Assembly (NCBI GenBank): GCA_963807975.1
Contig: CAWEDV010000001.1
Location: 1,116,001 to 1,180,000, forward strand
Direction of reading: 5' to 3'
Length of the DNA stretch: 64,000 bases
From: JAACFF01 sp963807975
Lineage (GTDB): Bacteria; Chloroflexota; Anaerolineae; Promineifilales; Promineifilaceae
The translations under genes and the position numbers were made by a program. The notes below the pieces were generated by a model. It saw nothing but the letters and a program-made list of their open reading frames with translations. It had not been told where the DNA came from and made no database searches. Numbering within the stretch: the first letter of the stretch is position 1; each line of letters opens with the position of its first letter. Positions 25,661-34,600 of this stretch are shown here, piece after piece.

Positions 25661-26593
25661 CTATTCGTTTTCTTCATCTTGCCCGACTGGCTCTGACTGG
25701 GTCGCTTCCGCTGGGGCAGGCTCCTCCACCGGCGCCACAACCTCTTCAACCTCTTCGCTCTGGGCTTCGGCCGTTTCTTCAGACTGTTCACGCAATTTTG
25801 CCAAGGTGGACTCGCCAAGAAGCACATCGTCCTCAACATTGCCCATGCCATCAAATTCGGCGTATTCGTATCCTTCGAAATCGGTGATTTCTTCCTCCAT
25901 CGACTCTTTGCGCATCGCCTGACCTTCAAGCGCCGCGTCAGCCATCTTGCTCGAGAGCAGTTTGATGGCCCTAATGGCATCATCATTTGATGGGATGAGG
26001 TAATCGATCGGATCGGGATTAGCATTGGTATCAACAACGCCAATGATGGGGATATTTAGGATAGTGGCTTCGTGAACGGCCGTTTCCTCATTGTTAACGT
26101 CAATGACAAACAGCATTGCCGGGACGGTAGTCATTTTCCGAATACCACCCAAGCGCAGATCGAGCTTGGTGATCTCGCGCTCTATGCGCAGACGTTCGGT
26201 TTTCTTCAGTAAGTCAAAGTCACCGGCGTCGCGACGACTCTCCAGCTTATCCAGAAAATCAATTCGCTGCTTGATGGTTTGCCAGTTGGTCAGCGTGCCG
26301 CCAAGCCAACGAACATTCACATAGGGCATGCCAGCGCGTGCCGCCTCTGCGGCGATCGAGTCCTGTGCCTGCCGTTTCGTGCCCACAAACAGAACCTCGC
26401 CGCCTTCGGCGACCGTATCGCGAACGACATTATATGCTTCTTCTAATAGTACAAGTGTTTGCTGAAGATCGATAATATGAATGCCGTTTCTCTCGGTGAA
26501 GATATACGGTTTCATCTTCGGGTTCCAGCGACGCGTGCGGTGTCCAAAATGGACGCCAGTTTCCAGAAGTGCCTTCATTGAAACAATGGCCAT
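25661..26593 (-). CDS. rpsB: 30S ribosomal protein S2 with acidic tail
   Basis: Small-subunit protein of 310 residues. Residues 1-230 are a normal S2: LLETGVHFGHRTRRWNPKM, FTERNGIHIIDLQQT, VNVRWLGGTLTNW, and PIIGVVDTNANPDPIDYLIP. About 60-80 extra residues follow, rich in Glu, Ala and Pro (EETAEAQSEEVEEVV, PVEEPAPAEATQSEP), a low-complexity acidic tail absent from most S2 proteins. ATG follows AAAGGAG. A promoter lies about 200 bases upstream. Tail role unknown; a similar acidic tail is found on L9 in this window. Confidence 0.96.
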   Translation of the reverse strand: MAIVSMKALLETGVHFGHRTRRWNPKMKPYIFTERNGIHIIDLQQTLVLLEEAYNVVRDTVAEGGEVLFVGTKRQAQDSIAAEAARAGMPYVNVRWLGGTLTNWQTIKQRIDFLDKLESRRDAGDFDLLKKTERLRIEREITKLDLRLGGIRKMTTVPAMLFVIDVNNEETAVHEATILNIPIIGVVDTNANPDPIDYLIPSNDDAIRAIKLLSSKMADAALEGQAMRKESMEEEITDFEGYEYAEFDGMGNVEDDVLLGESTLAKLREQSEETAEAQSEEVEEVVAPVEEPAPAEATQSEPVGQDEENE

Positions 26594-26799
26594 GGGGTTA
26601 TTCTCCTTTCAAATTGTTTTATTCTTCCACGCCCTTCATCCCGATCAAGAGCTCACATGGCCAATCGCCGCTGAAGGTGCTCGGGGTATGAACAGCCTTC
26701 TGCCGCGTCGTAAGCACATCTCGACCGGTCCAGACGTGTGTAGGATGTAAAATTTTCCCTTTAAATTGGGATATTCGCTTAGATTAAGCGAACTTCCGA

Positions 26800-26827
26800 A
26801 TTATAATGAAAGTCGGGAACTGTGCAA
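26800..26827 (-). promoter_or_regulatory. Sigma-70-type promoter of rpsB-tsf
   Basis: TTGCAC (26822-26827, minus strand), a 16-base spacer, TATAAT (26800-26805). Transcription would start near 26793, giving a leader of about 200 bases. Confidence 0.65.
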
Positions 26828-26904
26828 GCCCTGCGATGATTTTTAACAGGGCTTTTACTAACTCTTTCTGATTCAGTGCCGGATTAGTTTGGCCAGAAAG
26901 CTAA

Positions 26905-26930
26905 GGTGGATTCCCGCCTGCGCGGGCATT
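26905..26930. repeat. REP-like palindrome, copy 1
   Basis: GGTGGATTCCCGCCTGCGCG followed by GGCATT, an imperfect palindrome centred on CCCGC/GCGGG. A related copy in reverse orientation is at 61476-61510, with five extra bases in the loop. Both are in intergenic DNA, as expected of dispersed REP-type elements. Confidence 0.7.
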
Positions 26931-27014
26931 ACAAATTAGTCCACAAGGCTACGCGCAATGACGGATTGCTGTTAAAGGTGCGCGAGAAAGACAATATGCC
27001 AAGTTGATCCCGTG

Positions 27015-29741
27015 CTACTCGTCCAATAGGATAACGGGCTCTTCGTAGAAACGCAGGCGACTGCGAGCTATTTTTTCAGAGAGGAAGTTCGTGAACCAGG
27101 CCCGTTTAGCAGAAAATGGCTCGTCCGCTTTGAGGCGCCCCAGGTCTGCGTTTAGGCGCAGAATTCTTCCAGGGATAATGAAGCGGGTCAAACCGGCAGG
27201 TAAGAACTGGCCTCCGGTGGCGGCATCAAACACATCCTCGGGTCGAAATTGGGGAAAAACGGCTACGGCTTGAAGCTGCGGGAATTGGGCCATCAGACGT
27301 GGCAGATCGGTGGTCAAGGTGCGTTCTACGTCCCCCCAACGCGAATAGGTGTCAACTAGATTATTGAGCAGAGTTAAGCGGTTGGATCCTTCTCGTTCTT
27401 GGGCCAGCGTTATTCCGCCATCAATATTCATGAAGTAGCATAGGGTGCGACTGTCTTTCATGGCCGATCGTATCGCTCTACCGGATAAGGTAAGCAACCG
27501 CAGCCCGTCAATTTCTGACAATGCTTGCAGCAGCTGCGGCAAGGATTGGCTCTGATGAGAAATGGCATGATACCAGGTATGTAGTTCAAATTCTGTTTGT
27601 TCCGCAGCTATGGCCTGAACGATGATATAGCGGTATCCAAGACGCTTGATGGAAGAGAAACGAGTGGCGCCATCGAGGATTACGTACTGTCCTTTCCAAT
27701 AGGTAGTAATAGGAGGGTTAACCAATCGACCGTCCTCCTCCAAACGATCCATCAAGCGGGCAACGCGCTTTTCGTCAATTTGCTCATGAGGCGTCACCTG
27801 CTCAATCGGAACCAACTCCAAAGCCAGCGATTCATCAACTCGCTTGGCTGAGAATATCTGTGTGATTTCCTTAGCAATGGTCTGGGCCAGTCCAGGTTTT
27901 TGCTGCTTGAGAATGGAGGTGATGTGCTCGGAGACAATTGTGCGATCGTGACCGCGCAGATTCGAGGACACCGGGTGTACGCTGTCAATCTCATCGGGAA
28001 AAAGTGATATCGCAGCCCCAGCCAGCTCCCCGGACTCCAGGCCATGGTAAAGAGCGACTTCATCTACCAGTTCCGTATGTCCCGTGTTTACCAATAGCCC
28101 CGTGCTTTTCATTCGCGTTAGTTCTGCTGCGCCAATGAGCGTCTCAGTTTCCGAGGTAAAGGGGACATGCAAGCTCACAAAATCGGCGCGGCCCAGGAGA
28201 TCGAGAAGATCGGTGGTTTCAACTCCTGAGGAGTAGACCAATTCGGGCGTCAATCGAGGCTGGTTGGTTAAGACCTTCATGTCAAAAGCCTGGGCGCGTA
28301 TAGCAACCTGCTGGCTGACATTTCCAAACCCCACCAAACCCAAAGTTTTCCCAGCTAGGCCACCATCACCAAATCTATTGGCCAATAAGAGCATACGGGC
28401 CATGGTATGTTCAGCGATGGCCACAGCATTGCCGCCAGGTACGAATAGGACACGGATGCCCATATCTCGGGCCGTGCTGACGTTGATATTGTCCAGATGA
28501 GAACCCACGCAGGCAATGACCTGCAGGCGATAGCCGTATTCGATAATCTGAGAGTCGATATGCTGGCGTGGGCCAACAATCAAGGCTTCATAGTCCGGGA
28601 TTCGTTGGATTATTTCCTCTTTATCGAGGTCCAATGCTATGTCGACTACCGCGACCTTGCGCATATTATCAGCTGCGTCTTGATCGATATCAGTGATAAC
28701 GAGGATACGCGGTAGCTGCCGCGGTTTAGGCGGATCGGGTTGCTTTGTTTCGATTTCTATAGGCTTCTCGATCTGCGGCTGCCCATGCTTGATAAGGGCG
28801 CCAACATCAGGAATACTAGCATTGCCACCACTTAAAATAGCGCCAACTCGTTTATTCTCCAGGCCATACCTACCAAGAAACAGAGGGGCGAGAGCAACCG
28901 CAGAGCTGGGTTCGACGATGATCTTCAGGTAGGTCCAGATAAAGGAGAGCGTCTCTATGATGTCGGCCTCCGATACAGTTACCATATCGTGTACATGATC
29001 AAGCATGACGGCTAAATTTCGATTGCCAAGGTAACGGGTTCGCAAACCATCGGCGATGGTAATGGGAACGTGATCCAATTCCACGATCCGACGGTCGCGC
29101 CAAGACTGGTTGGCATCAGCGGCGATTTCGGGCTCGACGCCAATTACGCGACATCCTGGTGAGGCGGCCGCAGCAGCTAGAGCGCTGCCGCTGATGAGCC
29201 CCCCTCCCCCAACTGGGACAAAAAGTTCATCGAGCGGACCTACTTCATTAAAAAGCTCAAGGGCGGCCGTTCCCTGTCCGAGAATGATGTTGTCGTTGTC
29301 GTAGGGATGAATCAACGTATAGCCATGTTTGTCGATTAACTGCGCGGTGACGCGTTCGCGATCGATTGCCTGGCAGGGGATTATTTGAGCACCATATCCG
29401 GCCGTCGCGGCACGCTTGGCCGCGGGGGCGTCCTCCGGCATGACGATGACAGACTTGACGCCTAAGAGCCGGGATGCGAGAGCAACGCCTTGGGCATGGT
29501 TACCGCTTGAATGGGTGATAACACCGGCCGCTTGTTGTTCCGGGTTTAGTTGGCTGATGGCATTGTAGGCACCACGAAACTTAAATGCGCCAACACGCTG
29601 AAAGTTTTCGCATTTGAGGAATACGTCGCAGCCGGTGCGCGCATTCAAAGTTCGGGAGGTGATGACGGGAGTGCGGTTAACGATTCCGTCCAGCCGGGCT
29701 GCCGCTTCAAGGACGGCCGTTGGTAAAAGTTTTTCTGACAT
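27015..29741 (-). CDS. Triple fusion: Ser/Thr dehydratase-racemase, 2-hydroxyacid dehydrogenase, ParB/SerK-like domain
   Basis: One chain of 908 residues with three domains. Residues 1-320: PLP enzyme of the threonine dehydratase/serine racemase type, with FKFRGA (PLP Lys54), SSGNHAQG (78-85) and GGGGLISG (178-185). Residues 345-630: D-2-hydroxyacid dehydrogenase (SerA-like), with NAD loop GLVGFGNVS where the third Gly is Ser476, VNTGH where the catalytic Arg is replaced by His555, and a retained His606. Residues 640-908: ParB/Srx-fold domain like the free-serine kinases SerK and SbnI, with PHEQ (Glu653), LDGATR (690-694) and the tail block LPAGLTRFIIPGRILRLN. No ACT domain. The PLP part should be active; the dehydrogenase part is probably impaired or regulatory. 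All three relate to serine, so I infer a serine-metabolising or serine-sensing enzyme. Its ATG shares one base with the stop of the Trm112-like gene. A ParB-type nucleic-acid role for the third domain is the main alternative. Confidence 0.8.
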   Translation of the reverse strand: MSEKLLPTAVLEAAARLDGIVNRTPVITSRTLNARTGCDVFLKCENFQRVGAFKFRGAYNAISQLNPEQQAAGVITHSSGNHAQGVALASRLLGVKSVIVMPEDAPAAKRAATAGYGAQIIPCQAIDRERVTAQLIDKHGYTLIHPYDNDNIILGQGTAALELFNEVGPLDELFVPVGGGGLISGSALAAAAASPGCRVIGVEPEIAADANQSWRDRRIVELDHVPITIADGLRTRYLGNRNLAVMLDHVHDMVTVSEADIIETLSFIWTYLKIIVEPSSAVALAPLFLGRYGLENKRVGAILSGGNASIPDVGALIKHGQPQIEKPIEIETKQPDPPKPRQLPRILVITDIDQDAADNMRKVAVVDIALDLDKEEIIQRIPDYEALIVGPRQHIDSQIIEYGYRLQVIACVGSHLDNINVSTARDMGIRVLFVPGGNAVAIAEHTMARMLLLANRFGDGGLAGKTLGLVGFGNVSQQVAIRAQAFDMKVLTNQPRLTPELVYSSGVETTDLLDLLGRADFVSLHVPFTSETETLIGAAELTRMKSTGLLVNTGHTELVDEVALYHGLESGELAGAAISLFPDEIDSVHPVSSNLRGHDRTIVSEHITSILKQQKPGLAQTIAKEITQIFSAKRVDESLALELVPIEQVTPHEQIDEKRVARLMDRLEEDGRLVNPPITTYWKGQYVILDGATRFSSIKRLGYRYIIVQAIAAEQTEFELHTWYHAISHQSQSLPQLLQALSEIDGLRLLTLSGRAIRSAMKDSRTLCYFMNIDGGITLAQEREGSNRLTLLNNLVDTYSRWGDVERTLTTDLPRLMAQFPQLQAVAVFPQFRPEDVFDAATGGQFLPAGLTRFIIPGRILRLNADLGRLKADEPFSAKRAWFTNFLSEKIARSRLRFYEEPVILLDE

Positions 29742-29998
29742 CAGGCTTTCGGGGGAGGTACCGGGAGATCTTCAGTCTCTACGTCCTTCCATTTCTCTCC
29801 CTCCTCAATGAGCATAACCGGAATGCCGTCTCGAATCGGGTACTTCATGCCCGAGTCTTCAGAAACGAGCCAACAGTTGTGTACCAGGGTCAGCCGTCCG
29901 GGATCGTCGCCCAATTCCTTATTGCGAACAGCGACAGGACAGCGCAATAATTCCAGAAGGTCAGGGCTAATTACCGCTTCGTTGTCTGTATCATTCAT
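29741..29998 (-). CDS. Trm112-like small zinc-ribbon-type protein
   Basis: Short protein of 85 residues of the Trm112/UPF0434 family. LLELLRCPVAVR opens the domain and YPIRDGIPVMLIEEG closes it, both typical. Only one Cys pair position remains (a single CP and a later Cys), as in bacterial members that have lost zinc. Members act as small partners of methyltransferases or other enzymes. Its TGA stop and the ATG of the triple-fusion gene share one base, so the two are translationally coupled, which hints at a partnership. Confidence 0.82.
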   Translation of the reverse strand: MNDTDNEAVISPDLLELLRCPVAVRNKELGDDPGRLTLVHNCWLVSEDSGMKYPIRDGIPVMLIEEGEKWKDVETEDLPVPPPKA

Positions 29999-30083
29999 TC
30001 TCCCTACTCCTGTCTAGAGGTTTCGTCTATCAAGATAATACGCCTGATACTTTAGTGCGGCAAGTGAAACCAAGCTAATCTGC

Positions 30084-30111
30084 TTGCCGCAATTAGACAA
30101 TGATTTACAAT
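30084..30111 (+). promoter_or_regulatory. Sigma-70-type promoter of the subtilase gene
   Basis: TTGCCG (30084-30089), a 16-base spacer, TACAAT (30106-30111), giving a leader of about 55 bases to ATG 30174. Confidence 0.55.
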
Positions 30112-30173
30112 CAACTTTTATCAATAAATGTCCTTCGCAACGAGTAACAAACTAACCAGAAACTAAGGAGCGC

Positions 30174-33100
30174 ATGAACGGGAAAATCAGATCTAGAACC
30201 GCTACGACCCTATTCCTTATCACCAGCTTGCTTACGACACTTATCTTGCTGCTGTCCACCACTCACAGCAGTACCGCGAACGCAGAAAACAGCCTAAAGG
30301 TCATCGCGCCGAAAGCGTTAAAGATAGAATCCGACTCTGCTATCGAACTCTGGCATGATTATGGTTCATTCGCGCTTTACCGTACAAGCGAGGAGACATT
30401 GGAGCGGCTCCCGGTTGAGATTCAAACACAAGTTATGGTTCTCGAGCAGTCCGATCATCTTTTTGTCGGAGAGAAAGGAATCAATACCCAAAACCTCAAC
30501 CAGCAGCAAAACGAGGTCAATGCCTCGATACAAGGGGAATCTCTATACCTTGTTCAATTCGTTGGTCCCATAAAAGAAGAATGGTTGGCAGCGGTGGAAA
30601 GCACCGGGGCGGATCTCGTGCAGTATATCGCCAGCTTTGGTTACATGGTTTGGGCCGACGCGGGCAGCCGCCAACAGTTAGATATCATGGCTGAGCGGGG
30701 CAGTTTCATTCAAGCGACGCTGCCCTATTTATCATCATTCAAGCTTGGCCCAACGCTGGAAGTAGATCAAGACACGCAAACAGGTGGAGCCGAACTGGTT
30801 GCAGTCACCGTTCAACTGTACAGGCATTACCACATTCAAGATAGTGAAGCGGCACTGGACTCGATGCTGGTAGAAACGCTGAGTCCTTGGGAGTATGTTC
30901 TTGGTTTCCAAAATATTCGAGGAGTAGTTCACAAGAGAGATATTGCTGCAATTGCTGAGCTGCCTGACGCAATCTGGATTGGCGAAGATTTTGCCAGGGA
31001 ACTAAATGATGAAGTTCAAGGGCAAATAATGGCCAACAATCTTACGGCAAACAAAAAGAAGCCCGTTGGTCCAGGCTACCTATCGTGGCTTGTTGGACTT
31101 GGCTTAAGCACCAATCCAGCAAATTATCCTATTCTGGATATTACTGACGATGGCATCGGCAATGGGGTAGCGGCGGATGCGGGCGGCGATGTTACGCTGC
31201 GTCAGCAAGGCAAGGCAGCAAAACCGAGTCGCCTGGCTTATATTGCGAATTGTACATCAGCGCCCACTGGGGGTGGGCCGGACGGGCATGGCCATTTGAA
31301 TGTTAGTATTGCCGGTGGCTACGACGATCGCTCAGGTGCTCCTTTTAGGGATGAAAAAGGGTACCAGAGGGGACTGGGAATCAACCCCTACGGTCGCTTT
31401 GCTGGCACGCGCGTTTTTGATGAGGAGTTTAATACGGATGGATGTGGCGGCACAGACAGCAGTCTGATCCGGGAAACCTATAATCGTGGGGCACGAATGA
31501 TCAGCAATTCTTGGGGCTGCCGCTCCTGTGCAGGGGTCTATGATGCAGCATCACAAGCGTATGATGCAGGGGTGAGAGATGCGGATCCGGGTGCAAGCGG
31601 AAATCAGGAAGTAACCATTTTGTTTTCCTCCGGAAATTATGGTCCAGAGTATGACACAATTGGCACGCCGGGAAATGGGAAAAATGTGATCACTGTTGGC
31701 GCTTCGGAAAACGTGCGACCAACTTGGACGGATGGCTGCGGCATTCCACCCAGCGGCGCTGACTCGGTTCCGGATATCGCCGATTTTTCGAGCCGCGGCC
31801 CGGCTCCAGGTGGACGGACCAAGCCGGATGTGGTGGCACCTGGCACGCATGTTCAGGGGACAGCAAGTACCGATCCCGAATACAATGGGTTTGGGGTTTG
31901 CGATAAATATCATCCCACCAATCAAGCGCTATTTGCTGCTTCTTCGGGTACCAGCCATTCAGTACCGGCTGTCGCGGGTTTGGCAACATTGGCCTATGGT
32001 TTTTTGGAACAAAATTATGAGCAGACTGCTCCAAGCCCGGCGCTGATCAAGGCATTCATCGTAGCAAACACCATGTATTTGAATGGCTACGGTTCGGGAG
32101 GTGATTTACCCAGCCAAGATCAGGGTTTTGGACTGCCTGACATGAATGCGGCGTTCACAAATACACCGCGCGTCATCGTCGATCAACCTGAGGGCAAGTT
32201 GTTTGATCAATCGGGCGAGACCTGGTCATTGACCGTCTCGGCTGCGGACAGATCAAAACCGGTGCGGATCGTCATGGCCTTTACTGACCAACCAGGCGCG
32301 ATCGGGCGGGAACCACAGGTTAATGATCTCAATCTTAAAATCGAAGCGGATGGCGCTACGTATTGGGGAAATCAGATGAAGCGCCAGTGGAGCGAGCCAA
32401 ACGGGACACCCGATGCGGTCAATACGGTGGAAGCCGTTTTTCTACCGTCACTCGATGATTCGTCCATAAAGATCGACGTAATCGCCTTCAATATCGCCGG
32501 GGACGGTGTGCCAGGTGTTGGCGATGGGACGGATCAAGATTTCACGCTTGTTTGCAGCAATTGTGTCGAACAGGAAGATTTTAGTTTGATGGCGCAGCCG
32601 CAGGAGAACAGCATATGCCTGCCGGGCAGCGCCGATTTTACTCTCAAGTTAGAATCAATTCTTGGGTATTCACAGCCAGTGACGTTGTCAACTGCTGGTC
32701 TTCCGGCAGCGGTGAACAGCCAATTCTCCAAAAACCCGGTGGTTCCAACCGCAACCAGCCGGCTAACTTTGACGGCCATGGCAACAGCCGCGCCCGGTGC
32801 TTATGCAGTAAAGATAATGGGTGACAGCAGCGATCTCAGCCATATAACAACGGTTGACCTTGATTTGTACTCAGCCAGACCGGAGGCACCGCATTTGCTC
32901 ACACCATCTAATGGAACGAGCGACTTACCGCTTGAAGTGCCGCTAACCTGGACGGCCGTGCCGCAGGCGGCTTCTTACGAGGTTCAAGTAGCCCTCGATC
33001 CCGGGTTCGAGATGATAGTCGATGAGAAGACGGAATTGAGTGATACAACCTATACAACTGATGAATTACAAACTGGGCAAATTTACTATTGGCGCGTCAG

Positions 33101-33818
33101 GGCAGTGAACGGCTGCGCCCCAGGGAAATACAGAGAGCCATCCACATTTAGCACAGAACTGGTTCCTGGAAGCTGTCCCATCGGCGTCACGCCAGAAACC
33201 ATCTATTTCAATGATTTTGAGAGTTCGATTGCCGGATGGTCGCACAATGGTCTGGAGGATACATGGCAGCTCAGCCAAGAGCGTGCTCATTCAGCAACAA
33301 CTTCTTTTTATGCCGTTGATCTAGGCCAGATAAGCGATCAGCGACTAATATCTCCGGAAATTGCGCTGCCGGAAAACAAAGGAACGCTCACCCTCCAGTT
33401 TTGGAACTACCAATCCCTGGAAAGCAATGAATTGGATGACAGCGTTTGTTTTGACGGAGCTGTATTGGAGGTTTCAAAGGACAATGGACAAAGTTGGCAG
33501 CAGGTCGGCGGTCCTCCCCAAGATGATTCCGTCCTCATTACTGATCCTTATCACGGGATCATCTCCAGTGAACACGACAGTCCGATTGCCGGCAAACCGG
33601 CCTGGTGCGGCGATCCGCAAGATTGGCTGAATTCTGTGGTCGACATCGATGAACTGGCCGGGCAAACAGTGCGCTTCCGCTTCAGGTTGGCCTCCGACAT
33701 CAGCATCGGGAGCGATCTGGGCCATGAAGGATGGTATATTGACGATTTCCTTGTCCAAGCCTGCGCAGTTGAATTCACCAATTCCTACATGCCAGCTGTG
33801 TTTGATTTGGCGAATTAG
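30174..33818 (+). CDS. Secreted S8 (subtilisin-like) serine peptidase with Fn3 and C-terminal jelly-roll-type domain
   Basis: Extracellular protease of 1,214 residues. A signal peptide (hydrophobic stretch LITSLLTTLILLLS) leads to a propeptide-like region, then the S8 catalytic domain: Asp325 in ITDDGIGNG, His372 in DGHGHLN, and Ser594 in SSGTSHSVPAVAG. The usual GHGTHVAG after the His is altered to GHGHLNVSIAG, but the triad is complete. A pre-P/C-like beta region follows. Near residues 905-1000 is a fibronectin type III module (LTWTAVPQAASYEVQVA, YYWRVRAVNGC). The end (IYFNDFESSIAGW, GHEGWYIDDFLVQAC) resembles the C-terminal domain of immune inhibitor A peptidases. No sortase motif or membrane anchor is seen, so it should be released. 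Single gene with its own promoter. Confidence 0.9.
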   Translation: MNGKIRSRTATTLFLITSLLTTLILLLSTTHSSTANAENSLKVIAPKALKIESDSAIELWHDYGSFALYRTSEETLERLPVEIQTQVMVLEQSDHLFVGEKGINTQNLNQQQNEVNASIQGESLYLVQFVGPIKEEWLAAVESTGADLVQYIASFGYMVWADAGSRQQLDIMAERGSFIQATLPYLSSFKLGPTLEVDQDTQTGGAELVAVTVQLYRHYHIQDSEAALDSMLVETLSPWEYVLGFQNIRGVVHKRDIAAIAELPDAIWIGEDFARELNDEVQGQIMANNLTANKKKPVGPGYLSWLVGLGLSTNPANYPILDITDDGIGNGVAADAGGDVTLRQQGKAAKPSRLAYIANCTSAPTGGGPDGHGHLNVSIAGGYDDRSGAPFRDEKGYQRGLGINPYGRFAGTRVFDEEFNTDGCGGTDSSLIRETYNRGARMISNSWGCRSCAGVYDAASQAYDAGVRDADPGASGNQEVTILFSSGNYGPEYDTIGTPGNGKNVITVGASENVRPTWTDGCGIPPSGADSVPDIADFSSRGPAPGGRTKPDVVAPGTHVQGTASTDPEYNGFGVCDKYHPTNQALFAASSGTSHSVPAVAGLATLAYGFLEQNYEQTAPSPALIKAFIVANTMYLNGYGSGGDLPSQDQGFGLPDMNAAFTNTPRVIVDQPEGKLFDQSGETWSLTVSAADRSKPVRIVMAFTDQPGAIGREPQVNDLNLKIEADGATYWGNQMKRQWSEPNGTPDAVNTVEAVFLPSLDDSSIKIDVIAFNIAGDGVPGVGDGTDQDFTLVCSNCVEQEDFSLMAQPQENSICLPGSADFTLKLESILGYSQPVTLSTAGLPAAVNSQFSKNPVVPTATSRLTLTAMATAAPGAYAVKIMGDSSDLSHITTVDLDLYSARPEAPHLLTPSNGTSDLPLEVPLTWTAVPQAASYEVQVALDPGFEMIVDEKTELSDTTYTTDELQTGQIYYWRVRAVNGCAPGKYREPSTFSTELVPGSCPIGVTPETIYFNDFESSIAGWSHNGLEDTWQLSQERAHSATTSFYAVDLGQISDQRLISPEIALPENKGTLTLQFWNYQSLESNELDDSVCFDGAVLEVSKDNGQSWQQVGGPPQDDSVLITDPYHGIISSEHDSPIAGKPAWCGDPQDWLNSVVDIDELAGQTVRFRFRLASDISIGSDLGHEGWYIDDFLVQACAVEFTNSYMPAVFDLAN

Positions 33819-33846
33819 CCGGTCCAGCTGGCAAAGAGACAGGCGA

Positions 33847-34590
33847 TCAATTGGGCCATGTGTTTTGGATCAAACGCGGCAAAATGACGCCGGAGGGACC
33901 AGACAGCACGTAGGTCACATAAGAAGTCAGCGGCGTCGATTGAGGATTAATCTCGACCACTGGTGTCCCATTTTCCAAAGCCTCGACTGGCAGCGAAGCT
34001 GCGGGATGGACTAATGCGGCGGTGCCAATAGAAAAGAAGAGGTCGCATTCGGCGGAGGCTGAGAAAGCATGGGACAGGGCTTGCTGGGGCAAGTTCTCCC
34101 CGAACCAAACTACGTCAGGTCGGAGGAGTCCATGGCAGTGGCGACAGGGTGGAGGACTTTGTTCGGACTCGTCAAACTGCTGCGCAACCTTTCCACAATT
34201 CGAGCAGATGATTCGCCCGATGCTGCCATGCAGTTCAATGACCTCGGTGCTGCCGGCCCGCTGGTGTAGGCCATCCACGTTCTGGGTGATCAAAGTAAGC
34301 CTGGGAACAACTTGCTCCATCTGGGCGAGCGCATAATGACCAGCATTAGGCTTCGCCTCGGCAACCAGAGCACGACGCCAGGCGTACCATTCCCATACCA
34401 AACCAGGATTGCGATGAAAAGCTTGTGGGGTTGCCAGTTCTTGGGGATCGTAGCGGGCCCACAATCCTGTCTGTGCTTCTCGGAAGGTTGGCACACCACT
34501 CTCGGCAGAAATACCGGCGCCGGTGAGGATAGCAATATGCTTGGCCGCGCGCAGTTCGCGCAGCAGGCCCGGTGAATACTCAGAAGTCAT
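33847..34590 (-). CDS. cobB: NAD-dependent protein deacylase (sirtuin)
   Basis: Class III sirtuin of 247 residues removing acetyl or other acyl groups from lysines using NAD+. Motifs: ILTGAGISAESGVPTFR (NAD site), ITQNVDGLHQRAG with the catalytic His just after in ELHGS, zinc Cys pairs CSNCGK and CRHCHG, and the FGENLP and IGTAALVHPAA blocks. Tyr/Arg in the ARYDPQEL region could support desuccinylase activity, but this is uncertain. I chose ATG 34590; the frame is open to 34626, which would overlap mgtE further. It converges with the subtilase gene, 28 bases apart. Confidence 0.93.
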   Translation of the reverse strand: MTSEYSPGLLRELRAAKHIAILTGAGISAESGVPTFREAQTGLWARYDPQELATPQAFHRNPGLVWEWYAWRRALVAEAKPNAGHYALAQMEQVVPRLTLITQNVDGLHQRAGSTEVIELHGSIGRIICSNCGKVAQQFDESEQSPPPCRHCHGLLRPDVVWFGENLPQQALSHAFSASAECDLFFSIGTAALVHPAASLPVEALENGTPVVEINPQSTPLTSYVTYVLSGPSGVILPRLIQNTWPN

Positions 34591-34600
34591 GAGACCAATC

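Larger units (their letters stand above)
26594..27014. other. rpsB leader and intergenic gap
   Basis: This 421-base gap lies between rpsB and the 3' end of the fusion gene. Its left half is the rpsB leader (about 200 bases) with a stem TTCGCTTA/TAAGCGAA right after the predicted transcript start (26774-26792), which could be a binding site for S2 feedback; no known leader class was recognised. A REP-like palindrome sits at 26905-26930. I see no gene. Confidence 0.55.
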
